A stretch of DNA of 64,000 bases from Mesorhizobium sp. GTDB lineage: Bacteria; Pseudomonadota; Alphaproteobacteria; Rhizobiales; Rhizobiaceae. Where the stretch lies: assembly GCA_027492275.1 (NCBI GenBank), contig JAPUFC010000085.1, positions 1 to 64,000 on the forward strand, in the 5' to 3' direction. The position numbers and the translations under genes were made by a program. Positions within the stretch are counted from its first letter, which is position 1; every line of letters starts with the position of its first letter. Below, one piece after another: positions 42,241 through 51,889 of this stretch. The notes under the pieces were generated by a model. It searched no databases. It saw only the letters and a list, made by a program, of their open reading frames with translations, and was not told the DNA's origin.

Positions 42241-44010
42241 ATGAATTTCGATCAGTCGATGTCGGTGGCCGTCATCGGAGCGATGATGGCGGCTTTCGTG
42301 TGGGGCGGGCTGCGCTACGACATGATCGCGGCGATCGCGCTGCTGGGCGCGATCGCGCTGGGCGTCGTGCCGTTCGACGAGGCATTCTCCGGCTTCAGCG
42401 ACGACATCGTCATCATCGTCGGCAGCGCGCTGCTGGTCAGCGCCGGCGTGGCGCGCTCGGGCATCATGGAGGCGGCGATCCAGCGCTTCGCGCCGCGCCT
42501 CGCCAATGTCCGCGCGCAGCTTGTTCTGCTGGTCGTGGTGGTCACCGTGTTGTCGGCCTTCGTCAAGAACATCGGCGCGCTGGCGATCATGATCCCCATC
42601 GCCTTCCAGTTCGCCCGCCGCTCGAACGTCTCGCCCTCGCTCTTCCTGATGCCGATGGCCTTCGGCTCGCTGCTCGGTGGGCTGATGACGCAGATCGGCA
42701 CCTCGCCCAACATCGTCGTGTCGCGGGTGCGCCAGGAGATCACCGGCGAATCCTTCACCATGTTCGACTTCACGCCGGTGGGCGGCGCTCTGGCTGTCGC
42801 CGGCATTGTTTTCCTCGCCTTGTTCTACTGGCTGGTTCCGGTGAGGAAGCGCGAGGGCGGCGCGCTGCACGAGGCCATCGACATCAAGAACTATCTTACC
42901 GAGGCCAAGGTGTCGGCGGAGTCGGCCGTGCTCGGCAAGACGGTGGCCGACCTGCTGAAGCTCGGCGGCGGCGAGGCGCTGGTCACGTCGATCCTGCGCT
43001 CCGGCGCCGTCCGCATCACGCCTCTGCCCGACGCCACGCTGCGCGAGGGCGACGTGGTGCTGATCGAGGGCGACCCCGAGGCGCTCGACCGCATGGTGGC
43101 GCGGGCGAAGCTCAGCGTCGCCAGCGCGCGCCGCACGGCGGCCGCCAAGGGCGAGAGCACGGCGGTGGAAGCGGTCATCGGCGAGAACTCGCCGCTCACC
43201 GGCTGGTCGGCGCAGCGGCTGGCGCTCTTCGACCGCTTCCACGTCAACCTGATCGCGGTGAGCCGGCGTGGCGAGCGGCTGACCGAGCGGCCGGGTTCGC
43301 TGACGCTGAAGCTGGGCGACGTGGTCGTCCTTCAGGGCAACGCCGACACGCTGCCGGAGGCGCTGCGGGCGCTGGGCGCGCTGCCGCTGGCGGCGCGGCC
43401 GATCCTGCTCGGCTCCGTGCGCCGCGCCATCGTGCCGGTGCTGATCCTGCTGGCCGCCATGGGCGCGACGGCGGTCGGCGTCGTGCCCGTCGCGGTCGCC
43501 TTCTTCGCCGCGGCGGTGGCGATGGCCCTGTTCCGCGTCATCCCGATGCGAGAAATCTACGGCGCGGTCGACGGGCCGATCCTCGTCATGCTGGCGGCGC
43601 TGATCCCGGTCAGCGATTCGCTGCGCCGCACCGGGGCGACCGACCTGATCTCCGCCTGGCTGGCCGAGGTCGGCGCGGCGCTGCCGCCGGCCGGCGCGCT
43701 GGCGCTGATCTTGGTCGTCGCCATGGCCGTCACGCCCTTCCTCAACAACGCGGCGACGGTGCTGGTCGTGGCCCCCATCGCCGCCGGCTTCGCCGCGACG
43801 CTCGGCTACAGGCCCGAGGCTTTCCTGATGGCCGTGGCGATCGGCGCCGGCTGCGATTTCCTCACGCCCATCGGCCACCAGTGCAACACGTTGGTCATGG
43901 GGCCGGGCGGCTACCGCTTCTCCGACTATCCGCGCCTCGGCGCGCCCTTGTCGCTGGTCGTCATCCTGGTCGCGGTTCCGATGCTGATGCTGGTGTGGCC
44001 GCTCTCCTGA
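42241..44010 (+). CDS. SLC13/DASS-type anion permease with two TrkA_C (RCK_C) domains
   Basis: The 589-residue membrane protein has a CitMHS/SLC13-like permease split by two soluble TrkA_C domains (about 205-285 and 295-375) between its two helical halves. Characteristic segments are VKNIGALAIMIPIA and MTQIGTSPNIVVS in the first half, and VTPFLNNAATVLVVAPIA and DFLTPIGHQCNTLVMGPGGY in the second. TrkA_C-containing members of this group are sulfate or other divalent anion carriers, often in sulfur metabolism. The substrate cannot be set from sequence alone. Confidence 0.88.
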   Translation: MNFDQSMSVAVIGAMMAAFVWGGLRYDMIAAIALLGAIALGVVPFDEAFSGFSDDIVIIVGSALLVSAGVARSGIMEAAIQRFAPRLANVRAQLVLLVVVVTVLSAFVKNIGALAIMIPIAFQFARRSNVSPSLFLMPMAFGSLLGGLMTQIGTSPNIVVSRVRQEITGESFTMFDFTPVGGALAVAGIVFLALFYWLVPVRKREGGALHEAIDIKNYLTEAKVSAESAVLGKTVADLLKLGGGEALVTSILRSGAVRITPLPDATLREGDVVLIEGDPEALDRMVARAKLSVASARRTAAAKGESTAVEAVIGENSPLTGWSAQRLALFDRFHVNLIAVSRRGERLTERPGSLTLKLGDVVVLQGNADTLPEALRALGALPLAARPILLGSVRRAIVPVLILLAAMGATAVGVVPVAVAFFAAAVAMALFRVIPMREIYGAVDGPILVMLAALIPVSDSLRRTGATDLISAWLAEVGAALPPAGALALILVVAMAVTPFLNNAATVLVVAPIAAGFAATLGYRPEAFLMAVAIGAGCDFLTPIGHQCNTLVMGPGGYRFSDYPRLGAPLSLVVILVAVPMLMLVWPLS

Positions 44011-44101
44011 CAAGTTCGTGATGAGGGGACGAAAGCCGGCCGCGCCCGCGTTAGTTCTGACGCGGAGCGCCATCGCTCGAACAACAGGGAGAAGACGACC
44101 A

Positions 44102-44731
44102 ATGCGCAAGGCAATCATCCTCACCGCGGCCGCCACGATCCTGGCGGGCGGCCTCGCCTATGCACAGAGCAACGACACGATGAGCTTCTTCGTCACCAGC
44201 GTCGGCAGCGGCGAGGGCGCCAATCTCGGCGGGCTGGCCGGGGCCGACGCGCATTGCGCCTCGCTGGCCGGGGCCGCCGGCGTGGCCGGCAAGACCTGGG
44301 CGGCCTATCTCTCCACCAGCGACACCGACGCCAGGGACCGGATCGGCAGCGGGCCGTGGTTCAACGCCAAGGGCGAGAAGATCGCCGACGACGTCGCCTT
44401 GCTGCATGGCGACGGCAACAACCTCACCAAGCAGACGGCGCTGAACGAGAAGGGCGAGACGATCAACGGGCGGGGCGACACGCCGAACCGCCACGACATC
44501 CTGACCGGCTCGACGCCGCAGGGCACGAAGACCGAGCAGACCTGCGGCAACTGGACGTCGAGCGGCGCGGACGGGGCGGCGATGATGGGCCATTCCGACC
44601 GCACCGGACTGGACGAGTCGACCGCGGCGAAGTCGTGGAACTCCTCCCATGCCTCGCGCGGGGGCTGCGGCCAGGAGGCGCTGAAGGGGACCGGCGGCGA
44701 CGGCCTGTTCTACTGCTTCGCCAAGAACTGA
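44102..44731 (+). CDS. Secreted lectin-like (DUF1554-type) protein
   Basis: The 209-residue protein has a signal peptide (cleavage after AYA near residue 21) and a mature domain resembling the C-type-lectin-like DUF1554 fold: GADAHCASLAGAAG, TWAAYLSTSDTDARDRI near residues 60-80 and the tail GGCGQEALKGTGGDGLFYCFA. Four cysteines could form two disulfides. Function is unknown; family members occur as secreted or surface proteins. GGGAGAAG precedes the ATG. Confidence 0.75.
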   Translation: MRKAIILTAAATILAGGLAYAQSNDTMSFFVTSVGSGEGANLGGLAGADAHCASLAGAAGVAGKTWAAYLSTSDTDARDRIGSGPWFNAKGEKIADDVALLHGDGNNLTKQTALNEKGETINGRGDTPNRHDILTGSTPQGTKTEQTCGNWTSSGADGAAMMGHSDRTGLDESTAAKSWNSSHASRGGCGQEALKGTGGDGLFYCFAKN

Positions 44732-44796
44732 GTTTTGGTGCTGCCCGGCGCGGCCCCGGTCACATGGTTCAGGGGCGCGCCGGACGGGGCGAGCGC

Positions 44797-46266
44797 CTAC
44801 TGTCCGCTGGCGGACAGCAGCGACAGGGTGCGGACGTTGTCCGAGCCCTCGATGTCGGTCAGGCGCGTCGGGTATTCGGCGGAGAAGCAGGCGTCGCAAT
44901 ATTGCGGCTGCTCGGCATTGCGGCCGGCTTCCCCGACGGCGCGATAGAGCCCGTCCATGGTGAGGAAGCCCAGCGAATCGACGCGGATGAAGTCGGCCAT
45001 CTCGCTCACCGACATGCGGCTTGCCAGCAGCTTGGACTTTTCCGGCGTGTCGACGCCGTAGAAGCAGGACGAGCGCGTCGGCGGCGAGGCGATGCGCATG
45101 TGCACCTCGCGCGCGCCGGCTTCGCGCACCATCTGTACGATCTTCTGGCTGGTCGTGCCGCGCACGATGGAATCGTCGACCAGCACGACGCGCTTGCCCT
45201 CGATCATGCGGCGGTTGGCATTGTGCTTGAGCTTCACGCCCATGTGGCGGATCGAATCGCCGGGCTGGATGAAGGTGCGGCCCACATAATGGTTGCGGAT
45301 GATGCCGAGCTCGAACGGGATGCCGGCGGCCTGCGAAAAGCCGATCGCGGCGGGCGTGCCGGAATCCGGCACCGGCACGACGATGTCGGCCTCGACCGGG
45401 CTTTCGCGCGCCAGCTCGGCGCCGATCGCCTTGCGCACGTCGTAGACGTTGCGGCCTTCAACCGTGGAATCGGGACGGGCGAAATAGACATATTCGAAGA
45501 TGCAGAAGCGCGGCTTCTGCGGCTCGAACGGGAACAGGCTCTCGACGCCCTTGGCGGTGACGACCACCATCTCGCCCGGCTTCACGTCGCGCACGAAGCG
45601 CGCGCCGATGATGTCGAGTGCGCAGGTCTCGGAGGCGAGGATCCAGGCGCCGTCGAGATCGCCCAGCACCAGCGGGCGGATGCCCAGCGGGTCGCGGCAG
45701 CCGATCATTTTCTTGGACGACAGGGCGACCAGCGAGAACGCGCCTTCCACCTGCCGCACCGCCTCGATGAAGCGGGCGTTGAGGTCGCGCTCGCGGCTGG
45801 TCGCCACCAGATGCAGGATGGTCTCGGTGTCGGAGGTGGAGGAGAAGATCGAGCCCTGCTTCTGCAGCAGGCGCTGCACCGTCATGGCGTTCGTCAGGTT
45901 ACCGTTATGCGCGACGGCGAAGCCGCCGTCGGCGAGCTCGGCGAAGAATGGCTGGATGTTGCGCATGCCCGCGCCGCCGGTCGTGGCGTAGCGCGTGTGG
46001 CCGATGGCGCGGCTGCCCTTGAGGCGGTCGATGACGGCCTGCTTGGTGAAGGTGTCGCCGATCAGGCCGACATGGCGCTCGACGTGGAACTGCGAGCCGT
46101 CATAGGAGACGATGCCGGCGGCCTCCTGGCCGCGATGCTGCAGCGCGTGCAGGCCGAGCGTGACGATCGCCGCCGCATCCTGGCGGCCGAAAATGCCGAA
46201 CACACCGCATTCGTCGTGAAAATGGTCGTCGGCCTCGGCCTGCGAGGTGTCGGCAATCTCAGCCAT
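44797..46266 (-). CDS. purF: Amidophosphoribosyltransferase
   Basis: The 489-residue enzyme does the first committed step of purine synthesis, forming phosphoribosylamine from PRPP and glutamine. The N-terminal nucleophile is Cys20, in ECGVFGIFG, after a 19-residue propeptide that should be removed. The PRTase motif VVLVDDSIVRGTTS is intact. ATG 46266 begins the conserved protein; an upstream start would add an unlikely tail. It is last in the dnaB-radA-cvpA-purF run, 80 bases after cvpA. Confidence 0.97.
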   Translation of the reverse strand: MAEIADTSQAEADDHFHDECGVFGIFGRQDAAAIVTLGLHALQHRGQEAAGIVSYDGSQFHVERHVGLIGDTFTKQAVIDRLKGSRAIGHTRYATTGGAGMRNIQPFFAELADGGFAVAHNGNLTNAMTVQRLLQKQGSIFSSTSDTETILHLVATSRERDLNARFIEAVRQVEGAFSLVALSSKKMIGCRDPLGIRPLVLGDLDGAWILASETCALDIIGARFVRDVKPGEMVVVTAKGVESLFPFEPQKPRFCIFEYVYFARPDSTVEGRNVYDVRKAIGAELARESPVEADIVVPVPDSGTPAAIGFSQAAGIPFELGIIRNHYVGRTFIQPGDSIRHMGVKLKHNANRRMIEGKRVVLVDDSIVRGTTSQKIVQMVREAGAREVHMRIASPPTRSSCFYGVDTPEKSKLLASRMSVSEMADFIRVDSLGFLTMDGLYRAVGEAGRNAEQPQYCDACFSAEYPTRLTDIEGSDNVRTLSLLSASGQ

Positions 46267-46346
46267 CGTCGCGGTCCCGTGTCTGCAAAGCAATCATATA
46301 GGGCAGGGGCGCGGGCCGCGCTACCGCCATTTCCGCAAGGCTGGAA

Positions 46347-46922
46347 TCAATTCCGCGCGGGCGGCGTGTCCTGAGCCGGCTCTTCGGGCGGCGTGTCCGG
46401 CTCGGCCGGAGCGTCGGGCTGCAGGCGCTTGAGGATCGAGTTCTCCGGATCGTCGGGCAGCAGGCCCTCCAGCCAGCCGCCGATCTGCTCCAGCAGCGGC
46501 CGCGACTTGGCCTGCGTGACCCAGGCCGGGGCGTTGGCGCCGGCCAGCCAGTTGAAGAACAGCAGCGCGACCGCCACCACCAGGACGCCGCGCGCCGCGC
46601 CGTAGAGGAAGCCCAGCGTGCGGTCGAGCGCGCCGACGCGGCTGTCGATGATCCAGTCGGCGATCTTCATGGTGATGATCGAGACGATGATCAGCGCGAC
46701 GACGAAGACGATGCCGGCCGCCGCCACCAGCGCGATCTGGCGGCTGTCGATATAGGGCTGGACGTAGGGCAGCACGTAGGGATGAAGGAAGAAGGCCGCG
46801 ATCGCCGCCGCCACCCACGAGGCGATGGACAGGATCTCGCGCGAGAAGCCGCGCACCATGGCCAGCATCGCCGAGACGAGGGTGAACCCGACGAGAATTC
46901 CGTCAAGCAAGGTGATCGGCAC
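46347..46922 (-). CDS. cvpA: CvpA-family membrane protein
   Basis: The 191-residue protein has four membrane helices in its first 120 residues (starting LLDGILVGFTLVSAMLAMVRGFSREILSIASWVAAA) and a Pro/Glu-rich cytoplasmic tail. CvpA is linked to colicin V production in E. coli and often sits before purF, as here. Function is not well understood. It starts 12 bases after radA. Confidence 0.93.
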   Translation of the reverse strand: MPITLLDGILVGFTLVSAMLAMVRGFSREILSIASWVAAAIAAFFLHPYVLPYVQPYIDSRQIALVAAAGIVFVVALIIVSIITMKIADWIIDSRVGALDRTLGFLYGAARGVLVVAVALLFFNWLAGANAPAWVTQAKSRPLLEQIGGWLEGLLPDDPENSILKRLQPDAPAEPDTPPEEPAQDTPPARN

Positions 46923-46934
46923 GGCCCCACTCCA

Positions 46935-48338
46935 TCATTGCGCGTCGTCCCCACGTCCGCGCTTCGAACCTGCGATGCGGATGACGAGGTCGGTAAGCGT
47001 CGAGGGCTGGAACGAGCGGGCCGCGATGGCGCCCGCGGGCTCTTCGCCGCCCGACGGCAGGACCGCCTGCCCGAAACCCAGCTTCTCGGCCTCCTTGAGG
47101 CGCTGCTGCGCATGCGCAACCTGCCGCACGGCCCCCGAGAGGCTGACTTCGCCGAAATAGACGCAATCCGCCGGCAGGGCAAGACCGGTGAGGGAGGACA
47201 CGAGCGCCGCCGCGACGGCGAGGTCGGCCGCCGGCTCGGCGATGCGGTAGCCGCCGGCGACGTTGAGATAGACGTCGTGCTGGCCGAAGCGCACGCCGCA
47301 ATGCGCCTCCAGCACGGCGAGCACCATGGCGAGGCGCGGGCTGTCCCAGCCCACCACGGCGCGGCGCGGCGTGCCGAGCGTGGAGGGCGCGACCAGCGCC
47401 TGGATCTCGACCAGCACCGGTCGCGTGCCTTCCATGCCGGCGAACACCGCCGCGCCGGGCGATGTCGCGTGGCGCTCGCCCAAAAACAGTTCGGACGGGT
47501 TCGGCACTTCCCGAAGCCCCTTGTCCGACATCTCGAACACGCCGATCTCGTCGGTCGGCCCGAAACGGTTCTTCACCGCGCGCAGGATGCGGAAATGGTG
47601 CCCGCCCTCGCCCTCGAAATAGAGCACGCCGTCGACCATGTGCTCGACCACGCGCGGGCCGGCTATCTGCCCTTCCTTGGTGACGTGCCCGACCAGCACG
47701 ATGGCCGAGCCGGTCGACTTGGCGTAGCGGATCATCGCCTGCGCGGCGGCGCGCACCTGCGTCACCGTGCCGGGGGCCGAATCGGCGAGGTCCGTCCACA
47801 GAGTCTGGATCGAATCGAGGATGACGAGATCGGCCCGCTTGCCCTCCGACAGCGTGGCGAGGATGTCCTCGACATTGGTTTCGGCCGCCAGTTCCACCGG
47901 CGCTCCGGCCGCGCCGAGCCGCTGCGCGCGCAGGCGCACCTGCGCCACCGCCTCCTCGCCCGAGACATAGACGACGCGGTTGCCGCGCTTGGCGAGCGAG
48001 GCGGCCGCCTGCATGAGCAGCGTCGACTTGCCGATGCCGGGATCGCCGCCGACCAGCAACGCCGAGCCGCGCACGAAACCGCCGCCGGTCGCGCGGTCGA
48101 GCTCGGCGATGCCCGACACGATGCGCGGCGCGTCCTCGATCTCGCCGTCCAGCGCCACCAGCGCCACCGGCCGGCCCTTGCGCGGGCTGCGCAGCGCCTG
48201 CGGCCCGCCGCCGATGCCGCCGCCCGCGCCATCCTCGACCAGCGTGTTCCACGCGCCGCAATCGTCGCACTTGCCCGCCCAGCGTGGCGACACCGCGCCG
48301 CAGTTCTGGCAGACGAACTGGACCCTGGATTTGGCCAA
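46935..48338 (-). CDS. radA: DNA repair protein RadA
   Basis: The 467-residue protein processes recombination intermediates. A four-cysteine zinc finger (CQNCG...CDDCG) occupies the first 30 residues, the RecA-like ATPase has Walker A GGDPGIGKST and the RadA motif KNRFG, and a Lon-like C-terminal domain follows. The start is TTG 48338, one base after the dnaB stop at 48340-48342. It places the zinc finger near residue 10, as in other RadA proteins, whereas the longer frame would add 13 residues read through dnaB. Confidence 0.95.
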   Translation of the reverse strand: MAKSRVQFVCQNCGAVSPRWAGKCDDCGAWNTLVEDGAGGGIGGGPQALRSPRKGRPVALVALDGEIEDAPRIVSGIAELDRATGGGFVRGSALLVGGDPGIGKSTLLMQAAASLAKRGNRVVYVSGEEAVAQVRLRAQRLGAAGAPVELAAETNVEDILATLSEGKRADLVILDSIQTLWTDLADSAPGTVTQVRAAAQAMIRYAKSTGSAIVLVGHVTKEGQIAGPRVVEHMVDGVLYFEGEGGHHFRILRAVKNRFGPTDEIGVFEMSDKGLREVPNPSELFLGERHATSPGAAVFAGMEGTRPVLVEIQALVAPSTLGTPRRAVVGWDSPRLAMVLAVLEAHCGVRFGQHDVYLNVAGGYRIAEPAADLAVAAALVSSLTGLALPADCVYFGEVSLSGAVRQVAHAQQRLKEAEKLGFGQAVLPSGGEEPAGAIAARSFQPSTLTDLVIRIAGSKRGRGDDAQ

Positions 48339-48339
48339 G

Positions 48340-49833
48340 CTACTCGAACCGCTCCGGCAGGTGATCGCTCTCGGCAAGGTCGAAGAAGCGCGTGAACTCG
48401 CCCTGGAAGCCCAGCGAGACGGTGCCCGTCGGGCCGTGGCGCTGCTTGGCGACGATGCATTCGGCCTTGCCGCGCACCGCGTTCATGTCGGTCTCCCACT
48501 TCATGTGCTCTTCCGTGCCGGGCTTGGGCTCGCGGTTCTTCAGGTAGTATTCCTCGCGGTACACGAACAGCACCACGTCGGCGTCCTGCTCGATGGAGCC
48601 CGATTCGCGCAGGTCCGAGAGCTGCGGGCGCTTGTCGTCGCGGCTTTCCACCTGTCGCGATAGCTGCGACAGCGCGATGATCGGCACGCCGAGCTCCTTG
48701 GCCAGCGCCTTCAGGCCGGTGGTGATCTCGGTGATCTCCTGCACGCGGTTCTGCGACGCCTTCGCCGAAGAGCCCTGCATGAGCTGGATATAGTCGATGA
48801 CGATGACGTCGAGCCCGCGCTGGCGCTTCAGCCGGCGCGCGCGCGCGGCGAGCTGCGCGATGGAGATGCCGCCGGTCTGGTCGATGAACAGCGGGATGCG
48901 CTGCATCATCTGCGAGCAGGCGACGAGTTTTTCGAAATCGCTCTCGGTGATCTCGCCGCGCCGGATCTTGGACGACGCGATCTCCGTCTGCTCGGAGATG
49001 ATGCGGGTGGCGAGCTGCTCGGACGACATTTCCAGCGAGAAGAAGCCGACGACGCCGCCGTTGGCCGCCTTGAACGAGCCGTCCGCCTGCGGCGCCGGCT
49101 CGTAGGAATGGGCGATGTTGAAGGCGATGTTGGTGGCGAGCGAGGTCTTGCCCATGCCGGGACGGCCCGCCAGCACGATCAGGTCCGACGATTGCAGCCC
49201 GCCCATGCGCTTGTCGAGATCGCGCAGGCCCGTGGCGATGCCCGACAGGTGCCCGTCGCGCATGAAGGCGGCATTGGCCATGTCAATGGCGGTCTTGACC
49301 GCGTCGGTGAACGCCTCGAAGCCGCCGTCGTAGCGGCCCGTCTCGGCCAGCTCGAACAGCCGGCGCTCCGCGTCCTCGATCTGGTCCGAGGGGCTCATGT
49401 CCACCGGCGCGTCATAGGCGATGTTGACCATGTCCTCGCCCACCGTGATCAGCGCGCGTCGCGTGGCGAGATCGTAGATGGCACGCCCGTAGTCGGCCGC
49501 GTTGATGACGGTGACCGCCTCGGAAGCCAGCCGCACCAGATAGTGCGCGACGGTCATGTCGCCGACCTTCTCGTCGGCGGGCAGGAAGGTCTTGATCGTC
49601 ACCGGGCTCGCCATCTTGCCCATGCGGATCAGCTCCGCCGCGACCTCGAAGGTCTTGCGGTGCAGCGGCTCGTAGAAATGCGACGGCTTGAGGAAGTCGG
49701 AGACGCGGTAGAAGGCGTCGTTGTTGATCAGGATCGCGCCCAGCAGCGCCTGCTCGGCCTCGATGTTGTTGGGCGCCTCGCGATAAAGCGGCTGTGCTTC
49801 CTGTGTTCCGATCCTGCGCGCCGCTTCAGCCAT
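48340..49833 (-). CDS. dnaB: Replicative DNA helicase DnaB
   Basis: The 497-residue hexameric helicase has an N-terminal DnaG/DnaA-interacting domain (starting PNNIEAEQALLGAILIN) and a C-terminal RecA-like domain with Walker A GRPGMGKTS near residue 224 and the DYIQLM block. No intein is present. The gene is followed at once by radA; alr is often found between them in rhizobia but is absent. Upstream 168 bases to the convergent-side ynfA gene may hold the promoter. Confidence 0.97.
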   Translation of the reverse strand: MAEAARRIGTQEAQPLYREAPNNIEAEQALLGAILINNDAFYRVSDFLKPSHFYEPLHRKTFEVAAELIRMGKMASPVTIKTFLPADEKVGDMTVAHYLVRLASEAVTVINAADYGRAIYDLATRRALITVGEDMVNIAYDAPVDMSPSDQIEDAERRLFELAETGRYDGGFEAFTDAVKTAIDMANAAFMRDGHLSGIATGLRDLDKRMGGLQSSDLIVLAGRPGMGKTSLATNIAFNIAHSYEPAPQADGSFKAANGGVVGFFSLEMSSEQLATRIISEQTEIASSKIRRGEITESDFEKLVACSQMMQRIPLFIDQTGGISIAQLAARARRLKRQRGLDVIVIDYIQLMQGSSAKASQNRVQEITEITTGLKALAKELGVPIIALSQLSRQVESRDDKRPQLSDLRESGSIEQDADVVLFVYREEYYLKNREPKPGTEEHMKWETDMNAVRGKAECIVAKQRHGPTGTVSLGFQGEFTRFFDLAESDHLPERFE

Positions 49834-50001
49834 GATTCGTCCCGTGCCCGATACCTGTCCAGGTTAGCAGATGCGGTCGATGCAAGGGCAACAACATTGC
49901 ATCCTTGTGCAGATGATTCACAGCCGCCACAGATCGGTGGAAAGATTCGACGTTGACTTCGAAACTAACTTATCGTGTCGTGAACATAAAGGGAACAGGA
50001 A

Positions 50002-50325
50002 TCATGCGCCGCGCGGCGCGAACAGGATGACCGCCGCCCCGGCAAGGCAGATCGCCGCGCCCGTCAGATCCCAGCGGTCCGGCCTCACGCCCTCGGCGAG
50101 GCGCAGCCAGGCGAGCGAGGCGCAGATGTAGATGCCGCCAAAGGCGGCGTAGGCGCGGCCGGCGGCGTCCGAATCGACCAGCGCCAGCAGCCAGCCGAAG
50201 GCGATCAGCGACAGCACGCCGGGAATCAGCCACAGCGGCGACGCCGCCAGCCGCCACCACGCCCAGAAGGCGAAGCAGCCGGCGATCTCGGCCAGCGCCG
50301 CCGCGATGAAGATCGGTATCGACAT
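50002..50325 (-). CDS. YnfA/UPF0060 small membrane protein
   Basis: The 107-residue protein has four membrane helices and the YnfA signature ([15 protein letters not shown] near residues 13-27, [17 protein letters not shown]). Distant relatives belong to the small multidrug-resistance fold, but transport has not been shown for most. The ATG at 50325 was used; a TTG six bases before it is possible. It is followed after 60 bases by cfa, but not clearly linked. Confidence 0.9.
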   Translation of the reverse strand: MSIPIFIAAALAEIAGCFAFWAWWRLAASPLWLIPGVLSLIAFGWLLALVDSDAAGRAYAAFGGIYICASLAWLRLAEGVRPDRWDLTGAAICLAGAAVILFAPRGA

Positions 50326-50385
50326 CGCCAATGGATAGCGGGTCGTCGAAGCGGCGTCACGCGGGATGAACGGCCACGCCGCCGG

Positions 50386-51684
50386 CTAGACCTTCCTGCG
50401 CCGCCGAGGGGCTTTCGGCTTCGCCTCCGGCGTCGGCGCGGGCTGCGCCTGCCCGTGCGCCATCTCGTGCAGGGCCAGCGCCTTCTCGCACTTCTCCATG
50501 TAGCCGCGCGTCACCGGCAGCGTGTCGTTGCGCCGCGTGATCTGGATCTGGAAGACCATCAAATCCTGCCAGCGAAAGGCCGCCTCGGAGCCGGCGAGAT
50601 AAAACTCCCACATGCGGCAGAAGCGCTCGTCGTAGATCGCCCTGGCGCGGTCGCGATTGGCCATGAAGCGCTCGCGCCAGTGCTTCAACGTGTCGGCGTA
50701 GTGATGGCGCAGGATCTCGATGTCGCCGACCATCAGCCCCGCCTTCTCGATCGCCGGCAGCACCTCCGACAGCGCCGGTATGTAGCCGCCGGGAAAAATG
50801 TGCTTGCGGATGAAGGCGTTGGTGGCGAAGGGCGGTCCGTTGCGGCCGATGGAGTGCAGCAGCATCACCCCGTCGGGCTTGAGCAGCGTCGCGCATTTGT
50901 CGAAGAAGGTGCGGTAGTGGTTGAGGCCGACATGCTCGAACATGCCGACCGACACGATGCGGTCGAAGCGTTCCGACAGATCGCGATAGTCGCGCAGCTC
51001 GAAGTGCACATGGGCGTCGAGTCCTTCGCGATGCGCGCGTTCGGTGGAGATGCCGTGCTGCTCGGTGGACAGGGTGACGCCCATCACGTCGACGTTCAGG
51101 CTGCGCGCCAGATAGAGGCCGAGCCCGCCCCAGCCGGAGCCGATGTCGAGCACGCTCTGTCCCGGCTTGACCTTGAGCTTGGCGGCGATGTGGCGCTTCT
51201 TGGCGAGCTGCGCCTCGTCCAACGTCATGTCGGGCCGTTCGAAATAGGCGCAGGAATACTGCATGTCCTCGTCCAGGAAGAGCTTGTAGAGCTCGCCGGA
51301 GAGATCGTAGTGGCGCTGCACGTTGCGCCGCGACCGCGCATGGGTGTTGACCTGCTGCAGGCGGCGGAAGACGTGGCGAAGGCCCTCCAGCGCGCGCGTC
51401 CACGTGGCCTCGACGCCGGATTGGCCCATGTTGAGGTAAACGATCCTGAGGAAGGCCAGCACGTCGCCCTGCCGGAATTCGATCTCCTCGTCCATGTAGG
51501 CCTCGGGAAAGGCCAGCATCGGGTCCAGCGCGATGGCCATCTCGGCGTGCCGCGTGCGGATCTCGATATGGACGGGGTCGCCGCTGCCGTCGCCGAAGGC
51601 GTGGGCCGTGCCGTCCGGTCCGGTCACGGTCAGGTTGCCGGTATGCACGACCTTCCCGACGAGGCGCTGGAGGAATACATTCAT
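50386..51684 (-). CDS. cfa: Cyclopropane-fatty-acyl-phospholipid synthase-like methyltransferase
   Basis: The 432-residue SAM-dependent enzyme should convert unsaturated acyl chains of membrane phospholipids into cyclopropane chains. The SAM-binding motif VLDIGSGWGGLGLYLA lies near residue 175, with QYSCAYFE before it and the conserved MFEHVG and HSIGR segments. A positively charged C-terminal tail of Lys/Arg/Pro may be species specific. GGAGCAG precedes the ATG. A 205-base upstream gap probably holds the promoter, next to the rplI terminator. Confidence 0.92.
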   Translation of the reverse strand: MNVFLQRLVGKVVHTGNLTVTGPDGTAHAFGDGSGDPVHIEIRTRHAEMAIALDPMLAFPEAYMDEEIEFRQGDVLAFLRIVYLNMGQSGVEATWTRALEGLRHVFRRLQQVNTHARSRRNVQRHYDLSGELYKLFLDEDMQYSCAYFERPDMTLDEAQLAKKRHIAAKLKVKPGQSVLDIGSGWGGLGLYLARSLNVDVMGVTLSTEQHGISTERAHREGLDAHVHFELRDYRDLSERFDRIVSVGMFEHVGLNHYRTFFDKCATLLKPDGVMLLHSIGRNGPPFATNAFIRKHIFPGGYIPALSEVLPAIEKAGLMVGDIEILRHHYADTLKHWRERFMANRDRARAIYDERFCRMWEFYLAGSEAAFRWQDLMVFQIQITRRNDTLPVTRGYMEKCEKALALHEMAHGQAQPAPTPEAKPKAPRRRRKV

Positions 51685-51837
51685 GACGCTGCTCCTCTGG
51701 ACGGGCAGCCGACAAGCGGAAGGATGTCCGCCGACCCAATTCGATCAACCGACGAAATATTCTCCCTAAATCCGGATCAGACAAGTCCGTTCCCTTGGCC
51801 CAAGCCTTGTCGGGATTTGGAGCCACGGTAAAAAAAG

Positions 51838-51865
51838 AAAGGCCCGCGCCGAAACGCGGGCCTTT
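51838..51865 (-). terminator. Rho-independent terminator of the rpsF-rpsR-rplI transcript
   Basis: On the minus strand AAAGGCCCGCG and CGCGGGCCTTT (11-bp stem, 51865-51838) are followed by CTTTTTTTACC. It lies 24 bases after the rplI stop and shows the required T tract on this strand only. Confidence 0.9.
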
Positions 51866-51889
51866 CGGCAAGCGGGAATGAGGCCGGGA

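Noticed and set aside
41428-44136. 902-codon frame that would fuse the HAD hydrolase to a long N-terminal sequence
   Set aside because: Only the last 234 codons are HAD-like; the rest is antisense to the SLC13-type permease.
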